A DNA stretch of 64,000 nucleotides, taken from Glycomyces algeriensis (lineage in GTDB: Bacteria > Actinomycetota > Actinomycetes > Mycobacteriales > Micromonosporaceae). Below, piece by piece: positions 9,128 to 16,857 of this stretch (position 1 is its first letter; each line of letters opens with the position of its first letter). Position numbers and translations under genes: made by a program. The notes below the pieces were generated by a model. The model saw only the letters and a list, made by a program, of their open reading frames with translations. It made no database searches and was not told where the DNA came from. The stretch spans positions 38,622 to 102,621 of the forward strand of contig NZ_JAPZVR010000016.1 in NCBI RefSeq assembly GCF_027622855.1. The letters run 5' to 3'.

Positions 9128-10762
9128 CTACCAGCTCGCGGCGGCCTTGCGGCGGCGCAGGAGCACGAACACGACCACGCCCGCAGCGAGCACCGCGGCG
9201 GCCGTCGCGCCGATGACCGTGAGCGAGACGCCCGTGGTCGGCAGCTGCTCCGAGCCGTTCCCGCCACCGGGGACGGCGGCGTTGAGGCTCAGTGCGGCGA
9301 CGTTGTTCTCCAGGTCGCCGTCGATCGTCGGGTAGTCAGCCTCGGTGAGGCCCCAGTTCTCCTCGAAGCCGGTGAAGTCCCAGGTGTCGGCGCTTTCCAT
9401 GACTGAGACGAGGCCGTCGGTCGAGGGCTTCGCGACGGTCACGGTCACGGGGAGGTCGAATGCGAACTCCTCATCGACCCGAAGCCTGTCGGGCCCGTCG
9501 CACATGACGTCGACGCGCTCGAGCCCGTAGAGGGCCGGGTCGACCGTCCACTCACGGATTTCCATGCTGTTGCAGAAGGTGCCGTCGAGTTCGATGTAGC
9601 CGTACTCGTTGAAGCCGGTCGCTTCGACACCGGTGGGCAGCTGGATCGCGATGTTGAATCGGCCTTCGCCGGAGCCGGGGTGCGGCCGGGAGAGGCCGTC
9701 GGCCGGGCCGAGGTTCTCGATCACGACGGGAATGGTGGTGTCCGCGCCGGCTTCGCCGTCGATGCGCTGGCCCGCGACGGTCATGTCGAACGGGTTGGCC
9801 GCCGAGACGATCGTCGTCTGCGGGGACCGCTCGATCTCGGTGCGGTCGGTCAGTTCGAAGACGAGCTCCTGGTCGGCGTCGAAGAACTCGACTTCATCGA
9901 GGTAGTACTGGCCCCAACCGTCAAGCGGCGAGATGTGGAAGCCCTGGCGGAACGTCATCGGGCCGGGCACGTTCGCGCCGAGGGTCACGCTGATCGGCGA
10001 ATCCGCGGAGAGTTCGTAGACCTCACCGGGCGCCGGCGTGAGTTCGGGGAACGCGCACATCACTTCGTCTTCGCGGAAGATGCCGCAGTTGCTGTAGTCC
10101 GAGGCGACCGAGAGGTCCGAGGAGTCGCTCCAGTAGCTGAAGATGACGCCGCGGATGGTGGACTCACCAGTGTTCGCGAACTCGATCGCGGGGGTGACGG
10201 TGTCGCCGGCCGCGACGTCCTCGAAGTCGCTCGCGTTCACGGAGTAGTCCCACTCCGCGTCGTCTGGAGCAAGGAAGGTCCAGCTGCCGGGGATCTCGGT
10301 GGGCGCGTACCCGCCGGGCTCCACGGTCACCAGCCAGTCGACCTGCTCGTTGGCGATGACTCCAGGGCCGGGGAGCACGTCGAACCGGATGTCGTACATC
10401 GAGTTGGCGTGCATGTCTGCGAAGTTGCAGTCGAGGGTCGCGCCGTCGGCGACGCAGGCCGGGTCTTCGGTCACGAAGGTGGTGCCCTCGTCCGCGAGGC
10501 CGAACTTGATGTGGACGTTCTCGAGGATCTCGTCATCGGCGGCACCGCCGGTCTCGACTACGAGCCGAGCCTGCTGCGACTCGGTCTCCTCGGTCCAGCC
10601 GACGTAGAAGTCGGAGGTCTCCCAGGGCTCGGCCCAGGCTTGGACGTCGAGTTGTTCCTGGGCTTGGGCGGGGGCGGCGGTGAGGCCGACCGCGAAGGCG
10701 GCCGCGGTGAGCGCGGCGCCCGCACCGGCGAGGACTCGCCGCGTGGGGTTCGGGGAGGTCAT
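9128..10762 (-). CDS. Secreted LPXTG cell-wall-anchored protein
   Basis: 544 residues. An N-terminal signal peptide (hydrophobic stretch about 8-30, cleavage near AQA-QE) and a C-terminal sortase signal: LPTTG at 507-511, a hydrophobic helix and an RRRK tail. The ectodomain is acidic (many D and E), beta-rich and resembles repeated DUF11 or Ig-like modules, with four to six cysteines. No catalytic motif is seen. Start ATG 10762 has AAGGAAA upstream. It probably sits on the cell wall as an adhesin or structural protein; its ligand is unknown. A strong hairpin follows at 9060-9091. It lies within the insert that splits DISARM. Confidence 0.85.
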   Translation of the reverse strand: MTSPNPTRRVLAGAGAALTAAAFAVGLTAAPAQAQEQLDVQAWAEPWETSDFYVGWTEETESQQARLVVETGGAADDEILENVHIKFGLADEGTTFVTEDPACVADGATLDCNFADMHANSMYDIRFDVLPGPGVIANEQVDWLVTVEPGGYAPTEIPGSWTFLAPDDAEWDYSVNASDFEDVAAGDTVTPAIEFANTGESTIRGVIFSYWSDSSDLSVASDYSNCGIFREDEVMCAFPELTPAPGEVYELSADSPISVTLGANVPGPMTFRQGFHISPLDGWGQYYLDEVEFFDADQELVFELTDRTEIERSPQTTIVSAANPFDMTVAGQRIDGEAGADTTIPVVIENLGPADGLSRPHPGSGEGRFNIAIQLPTGVEATGFNEYGYIELDGTFCNSMEIREWTVDPALYGLERVDVMCDGPDRLRVDEEFAFDLPVTVTVAKPSTDGLVSVMESADTWDFTGFEENWGLTEADYPTIDGDLENNVAALSLNAAVPGGGNGSEQLPTTGVSLTVIGATAAAVLAAGVVVFVLLRRRKAAASW

Positions 10763-11032
10763 GTATTTCCTTGCTTCTGTTGTGAATGAGGGGTCCTGGT
10801 TCAGGGGGTGCCGGAGATACCGGCCTCATCGACACGCGTCGCGGCCAGTGACGGTTGCAGGGTTCGACCGAATTGAAACGTTCGAACCAAGGACGCGGGC
10901 GACCACGGTCCTTCGGGCCTGGTCAACGGGCCCGAGCCACCGACCATCTAATTTGCGCATAATGGACTGACGACGAATGAGGCCACCAGGGCGCGAGGCA
11001 GACTGAGACGACCAGAGCCCGAGACGATAGCC

Positions 11033-11263
11033 ATGCTGCAGGAGCAGAGACAGGCCCAGACCGCATGGTTGGCGAAGTACCGCGATCGCTACCCTGCCGA
11101 CCCCGACGCGCTCGACGAGGACGGCGAACCACTCGACCTCCTCGCGCCGCCGGAGATCGTCGCCGAGCTGGAAGCCGAGACCGACCGGATCCGCGAGCAC
11201 TACACCGCCGCCTACCGAGCGCATCGCTTCCAGACTGCCCTTATCCCCGAACGAGGACCGTAG
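11033..11263 (+). CDS. Small hypothetical protein
   Basis: 76 residues (MLQEQRQAQTAWLAKYRDRY...), acidic and probably helical: E-E-E heptad-like spacing in EIVAELEAETDRIREHY. The composition looks like real coding (acidic, few Arg/Pro runs), but the RBS is weak. No family recognised. It precedes the operon that starts at 11557 by about 290 bp, in which I see no further gene. Confidence 0.5.
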   Translation: MLQEQRQAQTAWLAKYRDRYPADPDALDEDGEPLDLLAPPEIVAELEAETDRIREHYTAAYRAHRFQTALIPERGP

Positions 11264-11556
11264 CCACTCGACCCGATGCCTGACCCACATCGAACGCAGA
11301 CCCCGATCCTGGTTCCCCGACCCGGACTTCTCGCCGGGCTGGGCCCTGCGCCCCCAGTGAGGACACGCAACGGCACGAGCGGCGCTCTGCCCGCCGGTTC
11401 GAGTTCGTACAGCGATGTTGCGGCCTCCCGAGCGCAGGTCGCTCTCACCTCGGCCGATACGCGTGGCCCTCGGTTCGGGGCCGCCTTGCGTCCTGCGCGA
11501 AAGCCTCGATTCGGGTAACGTTTTGTCCGCCTCCACCCCCAGACAGGAAGGCCCCC

Positions 11557-11631
11557 ATGGCGAGTATCGATGAGGTCGGCACGCCGACCGGCTCGAACGG
11601 TGATGCCGCAACCGACGTCGAGCGCGCCTAG
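11557..11631 (+). CDS. 24-codon leader ORF or displaced N-terminus
   Basis: ATG 11557 has an excellent AGGAAGG eight bases upstream and encodes MASIDEVGTPTGSNGDAATDVERA, then TAG. The next gene starts at ATG 11639, seven bases beyond the stop and one frame over, and has no RBS of its own. Either this is a translational leader coupling ribosomes into the next gene, or a one-base indel has split a single longer protein. Both explanations are inference. Confidence 0.45.
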   Translation: MASIDEVGTPTGSNGDAATDVERA

Positions 11632-11638
11632 CCGGCCG

Positions 11639-12400
11639 ATGTCGAGTCTTTTGGAGGTCGCGGCGAAGATCGCGGCCGATAAGGAGCAGGCATCGCAGCT
11701 CGCCGGACCCCTTGCCGCGGCGAAGGACCAGGTCGAGGAGACGGCTGACCGGTTGAACGCCATCGGGATCGAACGCAGTGCGGCGCAGATGCAGCAGGTC
11801 GTGACGGCGCTCGAGGAGGCCGAATCGATTCGGGCTGCGCTTGAAGGCGGGCTGCAGAAGGCGCACTGGCAGGTGATGTCGGCGGCTCACGGGAGGATCG
11901 GACCGGGCGCACCCGGATCGGGCGCGATCGTCCCGCTGGTCCGGAAGGAAGGTCGGGACGGCGCGCTCGCAGGCGGACTCGATGCTGTCCCACCGCATGT
12001 GCGGCACGGCGCCAGCCCGAGTGGCGAAGAGTTGTCGGGCATCGACCCGAGCCTCAGCCCCTTCCAGAAGGAGCATGAGGGCGCTGGCGACGACTCGAAG
12101 ATGGGCAAGCTCAGCCGCTTCGGCCGCAAAGCGGTACGCAACACCGGCGACCTGGTCGACGCTTCGAAGAAGATCGTCGACGCTCGTGCCGATACATTCC
12201 AGCGGGACTATGACCCTTGGGGCCCTTCCGCTCAGACCACCACCGAGGTTCCGACCGCGCCGCCATCGACACCCGGCTTCTACCGCCCTGAGGGGACCGA
12301 CATCCGCGCCGGGGATGTCATCGGCACTAGCATCGTGGTAGCTGTGATCGCTGTCGAAGGGCTATCGCGGATTCTCAGAAAGAGGGAGCATGGCAAGTAA
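11639..12400 (+). CDS. Helical protein with C-terminal membrane segment, unknown function
   Basis: 253 residues from ATG 11639. Residues 1-85 are alpha-helical and Ala/Glu-rich (LLEVAAKIAADKEQ, then VEETADRLNAIGIERSAAQM), reminiscent of actinobacterial DUF6244-like small helical proteins; this resemblance is weak. The middle is a basic, Gly/Ser/Pro-rich linker. A hydrophobic segment near the C-terminus (VIGTSIVVAVIAVEG) followed by RILRKREHGK could anchor it in the membrane with the tail inside. It overlaps the next gene by 11 bases, so the two are cotranslated. The start is uncertain because of the leader ORF at 11557. Confidence 0.65.
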   Translation: MSSLLEVAAKIAADKEQASQLAGPLAAAKDQVEETADRLNAIGIERSAAQMQQVVTALEEAESIRAALEGGLQKAHWQVMSAAHGRIGPGAPGSGAIVPLVRKEGRDGALAGGLDAVPPHVRHGASPSGEELSGIDPSLSPFQKEHEGAGDDSKMGKLSRFGRKAVRNTGDLVDASKKIVDARADTFQRDYDPWGPSAQTTTEVPTAPPSTPGFYRPEGTDIRAGDVIGTSIVVAVIAVEGLSRILRKREHGK

Positions 12401-12833
12401 CCAGCTGATCCGGGACCTGGTCCGAGCCATCGCGCTCGGCGACGGAGCCAAGATGAAGGAACTGAACAACCAGCTTCCCGACGCCGATCGCAACGACTAC
12501 GTCATTCATGTCGCGGCGATGTTCGCCGGGGTGGCCGGGCACGTCTTCGAGCAGGACCAGAGCGCTACGGCGGTTCGCGAATTCGTCGACAAGATGTCCT
12601 TCGCCTACCGCAATGCCAATCCTCCTTTCAAGCCGCTTGCGATGGAGGCGATTTGCCGAGGGCTTTTGGGTGAGGATCACCTGCTCGATGAGGTCTCGGC
12701 GGTGGATCAATTGGATATGGAGATCCTGGCGATCCGCTTGATCGTGGACCAGTACCCAGCAGTTTCGGCTCAACTCGAGAGCTACCTCAACGACGCGGAG
12801 GTCCTTGCCGCAGAGTGGCAGAGCGAGGAGTAG
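12390..12833 (+). CDS. Unknown helical protein, paralogue A of three
   Basis: 147 residues (MASNQLIRDLVRAIALGDGA...). Shares with the products of 14735 and 15697 a pattern LxxAIxxGDxxxxxxL, a central hydrophobic AAMFAGVAGHVF segment, and a signature AMEAICRGLLGEDHLLDE (in the others AEAMIRAVCGESILLTE and AIEAVVRALYGEPHLTE). All-alpha, acidic, no signal peptide or cysteines. ATG 12390 overlaps the end of the preceding gene. I do not recognise the family; a scaffold or tetratricopeptide-like fold is possible but unproven. Confidence 0.75.
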   Translation: MASNQLIRDLVRAIALGDGAKMKELNNQLPDADRNDYVIHVAAMFAGVAGHVFEQDQSATAVREFVDKMSFAYRNANPPFKPLAMEAICRGLLGEDHLLDEVSAVDQLDMEILAIRLIVDQYPAVSAQLESYLNDAEVLAAEWQSEE

Positions 12834-12859
12834 CGACTCCGACAGTTTCGGGAGAGTTT

Positions 12860-12887
12860 GGGGGCAGGGCCTTTTGCCTTGTCCCCC
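12860..12887 (+). terminator. Hairpin ending the 11557-12833 operon
   Basis: GGGGGCAGGGC pairs with GCCTTGTCCCCC (one bulge, one wobble) around a CTTTT loop, 27 bases after the stop of the paralogue A gene. Confidence 0.55.
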
Positions 12888-12920
12888 TTGGCATGTCAAG
12901 AATCTTCTAGACACTCTGGT

Positions 12921-12942
12921 CACGTAAGTTGACACGTAAGTT
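12921..12942. repeat. Tandem direct repeat CACGTAAGTT
   Basis: Two exact copies of CACGTAAGTT at 12921-12930 and 12933-12942, two bases apart (period 12), about 100 bp upstream of the promoter at 13040. Could be an activator binding site; no known regulator assigned. Confidence 0.55.
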
Positions 12943-13039
12943 TTCGCTGCGTCATCATCGAAGAAGGTTCTCGCGCAATCGCGATCGAACCACGTTCTTA
13001 CGTCTCGAACGGAGATTCTTACGAAGCATCCGCATCACA

Positions 13040-13069
13040 TTGACCTTTATGGATAGGTCAGAATATAAA
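13040..13069 (+). promoter_or_regulatory. Sigma-70-type promoter with internal inverted repeat
   Basis: TTGACC at 13040-13045 and TATAAA at 13064-13069, spacer 18. The spacer is filled by an inverted repeat TGACCT-N8-AGGTCA (13041-13060), a typical position for a repressor. It is AT-rich against a GC-rich background and drives the operon starting at 13139. Confidence 0.65.
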
Positions 13070-13070
13070 C

Positions 13071-13115
13071 GCCGCCCGGTGGCCCAAAGGCTACCAACCA
13101 GTTCCACCGGGCGGC
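13071..13115 (+). promoter_or_regulatory. Perfect 12-bp inverted repeat at the predicted transcript start
   Basis: GCCGCCCGGTGG (13071-13082) and CCACCGGGCGGC (13104-13115) are exact complements with a 21-base loop. With a start expected near 13076 the repeat would straddle +1, so it could be a second operator or a 5'-UTR hairpin occluding or stabilising the mRNA. The AAGGAG of the first gene begins about 10 bases after it. Confidence 0.6.
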
Positions 13116-13138
13116 CCAACACAAGAAGGAGACCTTCC

Positions 13139-14320
13139 GTGTCGTCTACGACGATACGCTATTCGGGCGTACCTGAAAACAGCCATTCCCGCGACTTCGA
13201 CAACAGCCGCGCTTACATCGGCCTTCGTCACCTGACCGATGGCTACTACGACTGGGCGGGCCGTCGCCTGCTCCTCACCGACGGGTCGCCGGACCCCCTG
13301 ACCCCAGGGGCCTACCGGTTCCAGCACAGCCCTGACCTGTGCGACCAGTCCGCTCGCGAGTCCGATCCGGCCTCGCCTCGCTACGAACCGCCGCACCTGC
13401 GCCACCAGCCCGGCGACACCTACGAGATCGGCGGCAAGCCCGACGACCCCGATGACCCGGGCGTCTTCGGTTCACCCGGTTGGCAACCGGACACCCGAAC
13501 CGGCCGACACCGTCGCGGCGAGCTGCCCGACCCGATGCCGCCGGAGGAGCCGAGCACCGCGCCGGTCGCGAAGCCCGATTTCTCGGACCGGTCGGACCGT
13601 CCGAGCACCGGGCCGCGCAGGAACAGCCGATTTTGGCGGGAGGCCCACGAGGACAGGGACGATCAACCTGCAACGCAAGAACAGTCGTACCAGTTCTCGA
13701 GGCTCCGAGAAGAGGCCTGGACCCAGTTCCTCCTCAAGTCCGAGCCGCTGGCCGCAGCCCATGAAGGCGTCGACCACAACACCGACCGCATGACGCTCTC
13801 GGCCATCGAGCGCGAGTGCGGGCCCGTCCTGCGTCCGTGGATTCAACTGATCCGCTGGATCATCAGCGTCTTCCGAGCCCCGGAAAGGGACGAGGCAGTG
13901 CCGGAGTTGCCGGAGTCTCAAGGTCAGCAGGGGAACCAGGCCGAACATGAAGTGATGGCGACTTCCGCTTCGCCGAACGCCGCCGTACCCGTGCAGCGCA
14001 AGCCGAGTCCGCACCCGCAGCGCAGCCCGGGATCACTCATGGCCCAGGCGATCAACGGCGCCCGCATGGCTCGCGCAGAACGCGAAGATCCGAAAAGCGA
14101 CGAAGCGATCGAACGTCACTGGCGCGAGCGTCCGGTCCAAGAGCGGGCGCGCCGCACCCAGTACTCGCCGTTCATCCGCGAGTGGGAAGAGCAGTTCGAC
14201 ACCGGAAGCCAGAACGGCGTCTTCCCCGTCAACCTGACCGGCCGACTCACCGACAACCTGGCCGGTGGACTCGCAGAAGGCTTGGCGGACAAGCTGACCC
14301 GAGGTGCGGCATGGGCGTAG
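13139..14320 (+). CDS. Large, mostly disordered hypothetical protein
   Basis: 393 residues from GTG 13139, with AAGGAG nine bases upstream; the frame is open earlier to 12929, but that part is Arg-rich and overlaps the promoter. The N-terminus (SGVPENSHSRDFDNSRAYIG..., DGYYDWAGRRLLLTDGSPDP) and the long Pro/Asp/Arg-rich middle look unstructured. A helical block lies near 185-245 (FSRLREEAWTQFLLKSEPLA, IRWIISVFRAP). The extreme C-terminus has an amphipathic repeat LTGRLTDNLAGGLAEGLADKL. No signal peptide or enzyme motif. First gene of a four-gene operon, overlapping the second by 10 bases. Function unknown; a scaffold is one possibility. Confidence 0.65.
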   Translation: MSSTTIRYSGVPENSHSRDFDNSRAYIGLRHLTDGYYDWAGRRLLLTDGSPDPLTPGAYRFQHSPDLCDQSARESDPASPRYEPPHLRHQPGDTYEIGGKPDDPDDPGVFGSPGWQPDTRTGRHRRGELPDPMPPEEPSTAPVAKPDFSDRSDRPSTGPRRNSRFWREAHEDRDDQPATQEQSYQFSRLREEAWTQFLLKSEPLAAAHEGVDHNTDRMTLSAIERECGPVLRPWIQLIRWIISVFRAPERDEAVPELPESQGQQGNQAEHEVMATSASPNAAVPVQRKPSPHPQRSPGSLMAQAINGARMARAEREDPKSDEAIERHWRERPVQERARRTQYSPFIREWEEQFDTGSQNGVFPVNLTGRLTDNLAGGLAEGLADKLTRGAAWA

Positions 14321-14727
14321 GACGACTCGCACCGCACCGCGTCCGGGCCAAGTACGCCCGCGCACTCGCCGAGATCCCGCTGCCGGTCAGGTCGCGCGAG
14401 GGGACCGACCCGCGTGCGCTGGTGATGATCGCTTCGGCGACCGTCGCCGACCGAGAGCTGCTCTTCGGGCTCATCCCCCACCACCCCCGCCTGTGGGTGG
14501 TCTTCGCCGAATGCGAACCGCCGATCCTCGGCCACCTCACCGGGCTCTCCGACGCCACGTTCAACGGCGGCACCAGCCCCGGGTCCGCGACGGCCCCAGG
14601 CGAACCCGAACTCCACATCACCGCGCCGGAACACCTCGACTGGACCCGCCTCGGCGGCCGGTCAGCGACGATCAAACGCGAAGCCGTCGCCGCCTGGCAA
14701 GCGGCCCAACGCGATTGCGAAGGGTAG
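14311..14727 (+). CDS. Hypothetical protein of the 13-16 kb operon
   Basis: 138 residues from ATG 14311, which overlaps the previous gene by 10 bases. Sequence MGVGRLAPHRVRAKYARALA..., with a hydrophobic core (ALVMIASATVADRELLFGLI, LWVVFAECEPPILGHLTGL) and a C-terminal EHLDWTRLGGRSATIKREAV. Compact alpha/beta appearance, no recognised family or cysteine motif. The next gene starts eight bases downstream, so it belongs to the same transcript. Confidence 0.65.
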   Translation: MGVGRLAPHRVRAKYARALAEIPLPVRSREGTDPRALVMIASATVADRELLFGLIPHHPRLWVVFAECEPPILGHLTGLSDATFNGGTSPGSATAPGEPELHITAPEHLDWTRLGGRSATIKREAVAAWQAAQRDCEG

Positions 14728-14734
14728 GAACACC

Positions 14735-15700
14735 ATGAACCGAGAAGCAACCCAGACGCTCTTCCGCACCCACGCCGCCGCCCGACTGCGCGGCGACACC
14801 CTCGAAGCGGCCCGACTCGCCTCGCAGATCGGCCCGGAACTGCGCATGAACCACGTGCTGTTCCTGACCGCCCTGCTCGCGGGCGTCATCGTCGAGGAGT
14901 ACGGCTCCCAGCCCGACCCGACCGACCTCGCCAAGATCACGAAGCGCCTGCACGACAAGCACTTCCGCACCGATCCGACCTTCAACGCGCTGCGCGCCGA
15001 AGCGATGATCCGAGCCGTGTGCGGGGAATCGATCCTGCTCACAGAGATCCCGTTCGCCGAGCAGCCCGGCTACATCTGGGCGCTCCTGGCCGAACTGGTC
15101 CCGCCCGACATCACCGACGACGAACTCACCGACCACTTCGACCTCGCCGAAGAGGCCGGACTGACCTGGATGAGCGAAACCCTCGAGGCCACAGTCCAGA
15201 ACTACCCCAAGCAGACCCGGCCGGAGTCCGATTCTCCGGCTGAACCACCAGTCGGCCCGCCAGTCGAAGTGCGGGTGGATCTTCCAGTCGGGCCACCAGC
15301 CGCAACGCGGGTCGATCCGCCGGTCGAGCCACCAGCTGGGGCACGTGTCGAACCAGCGGCCGAACCGCCGGTCGTTAGGTCGATCGATAGGCAGGTCGAA
15401 GACCCGATCGCTATGCCGGTCGAGCAGCCGGTCAGGAAGTCGGTCAAACCTGCGGGCGCGACTCCAGCCGAGCCGCCCGCAGCGCGATCCGCCGTTCAAT
15501 CGGCAAAGCAATCTGCCGAGCAAACGGCCGACCCAGCGAGCCCGCCACCCATCCAAGATCCAGCCGAATCGACGGAACAACTGACCGAAGCCTTGAACCC
15601 GCGAACCGACACACCAAACCCCGAGACGCGGGGCCCCGACGCGCCGACACCGCGATCGGCGTTCCGCGGAACCGCCACACCCGCAAAGGAGTGCGAGTGA
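14735..15700 (+). CDS. Unknown protein, paralogue B with Pro-rich tail
   Basis: 321 residues. Residues 1-165 are homologous to paralogue A (12390) and C (15697), including AEAMIRAVCGESILLTE. Residues about 165-321 are a low-complexity tail of PP-V-P repeats (EPPVGPPVEVRV, DLPVGPPAATRV and similar, roughly 12-residue period), then Ser/Thr/Pro/Ala-rich. The tail is probably extended and may reach or bind a partner. Stop and next start overlap as GTGA, implying coupled translation. Confidence 0.72.
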   Translation: MNREATQTLFRTHAAARLRGDTLEAARLASQIGPELRMNHVLFLTALLAGVIVEEYGSQPDPTDLAKITKRLHDKHFRTDPTFNALRAEAMIRAVCGESILLTEIPFAEQPGYIWALLAELVPPDITDDELTDHFDLAEEAGLTWMSETLEATVQNYPKQTRPESDSPAEPPVGPPVEVRVDLPVGPPAATRVDPPVEPPAGARVEPAAEPPVVRSIDRQVEDPIAMPVEQPVRKSVKPAGATPAEPPAARSAVQSAKQSAEQTADPASPPPIQDPAESTEQLTEALNPRTDTPNPETRGPDAPTPRSAFRGTATPAKECE

Positions 15701-16173
15701 ACCCCTACGACCTGCATCGCCGACACCTCGCCGCCCTCATCACGGGCGACCACGAGGCCGCCGCGAACCTCCGTCAACGGCTCGGCAGGAACGGCGACGA
15801 TGCCGCCGCCGACCTCCTCTGCGCCGCGACCGCCATCAGCCTCGAATACCGTTTCGGCCCCGGAGCCGGACTCGGCGCCGGCCCGATCGACTTCGACGAA
15901 CTCACCGAGTTCCTGACCGAGCTCAGACGCGCAGGTCACGGCACCGAACCTCCGCTCGATTACCTGGCCATCGAAGCGGTGGTCCGCGCCCTCTACGGCG
16001 AGCCGCACCTGACCGAACCCCTTGAGCCGCAGAAGAAAAGCCAAGCGCTCTACGCCGCGCTCCAACACCAGGTCGAACGGCATCCCTGGCTCGCCGAGAA
16101 CGCGGACTGGGTTGTCGAACGCGCCAAGCAGACGGCCCTCATCTGGCTCGTCGGCCGCCCGGTAGCGGACTGA
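15697..16173 (+). CDS. Unknown protein, paralogue C
   Basis: 158 residues from GTG 15697 (AAGGAG six to eleven bases upstream; an in-frame GTG at 15691 sits inside the RBS and is less likely). Homologous to paralogues A and B: LHRRHLAALITGDHEAAANL, YLAIEAVVRALYGEPHLTE, then VERHPWLAENADW. All-helical, no cysteine-based or enzyme motifs. Last gene of the operon; a perfect-stem hairpin follows. Confidence 0.72.
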   Translation: MNPYDLHRRHLAALITGDHEAAANLRQRLGRNGDDAAADLLCAATAISLEYRFGPGAGLGAGPIDFDELTEFLTELRRAGHGTEPPLDYLAIEAVVRALYGEPHLTEPLEPQKKSQALYAALQHQVERHPWLAENADWVVERAKQTALIWLVGRPVAD

Positions 16174-16179
16174 GGTAGG

Positions 16180-16217
16180 AGGGGGCCGGTCAATCGGTGG
16201 GAATCGACCGGCCCCCT
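16180..16217 (+). terminator. Perfect 12-bp stem terminator of the 13139-16173 operon
   Basis: AGGGGGCCGGTC (16180-16191) pairs exactly with GACCGGCCCCCT (16206-16217), seven bases after the last stop. 16218-16460 holds no gene; an AT-rich CGATTTAATAGACGG near 16400 may be promoter DNA. Confidence 0.65.
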
Positions 16218-16460
16218 CGACCTGCTCGTCGCTGGCCCCCGTGCACGATTCTGCGATTTTCTCGGCGACACCATCGATCCAGGGCCGCATGGTGACCTTG
16301 ACCATGGGAGAGATCGACCAAGAACTCTCGCCTCGTAGTTTCCTCACGGAGTTCTCAGCCCAGAACGCGTGATCCTACTGTCCCGTATGCCACATACGTT
16401 CGATTTAATAGACGGTTTTGTGACAGCGGCGCACCACTGGTCAGCGACTAACCTGGGAAG

Positions 16461-16697
16461 ATGGACTTCACGACCCTCGGCCCCTGGATCGCCGCAGCCG
16501 CAGCGACTTCGGCGCTCGTTCGCGCCTTCATAGTCTGGATGGCCCTGCGCGGCACCAAGCCTCAGGATCGCCCCGAAATCCTGCGGGCCTTGCCGAGTCT
16601 TCGACCGATCGGCCGCCTCGACCGGCCTAGCCAATCGTGGGAGTATCCATCCGTCGCGACCGCTGGGCCTGAGGGTCGAGAGGCATCCTCAGTCTGA
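16461..16697 (+). CDS. Small membrane-segment protein
   Basis: 78 residues with a hydrophobic N-terminal helix (LGPWIAAAAATSALVRAFIV) followed by a basic RGTKPQDRPEILRALPSLRPI, a pattern common in small actinobacterial single-span proteins of unknown role. GGGAAG lies just upstream of ATG 16461. The C-terminal 20 residues look like noise. It is convergent with drmMI. Confidence 0.55.
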   Translation: MDFTTLGPWIAAAAATSALVRAFIVWMALRGTKPQDRPEILRALPSLRPIGRLDRPSQSWEYPSVATAGPEGREASSV

Positions 16698-16857
16698 TTG
16701 CCGCTCTTGGCGTTCAAGCAAAGAGCTACCCGCAAGCGAAAGCCAACCAACGCCGATCCAAGCCGCACCCGCACCCGCTCACCTCGAAGGCAACAAGGTA
16801 ACCGCTCGGTACGCTTGACCGGCGCAAATGGCACCGAATCCCTCACTCCAGCCACGC

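Noticed and set aside
11264..11556. 80-codon plus-strand frame at 11276
   Set aside because: Pro/Arg/Ser-rich with no RBS and no resemblance to a known protein.
4703..16857. Prophage, integrative element or transposon as the DISARM insert
   Set aside because: No integrase, transposase, terminal inverted repeats, tRNA gene or target-site duplication was recognised; the duplicated small gene is the only repeat at its borders.
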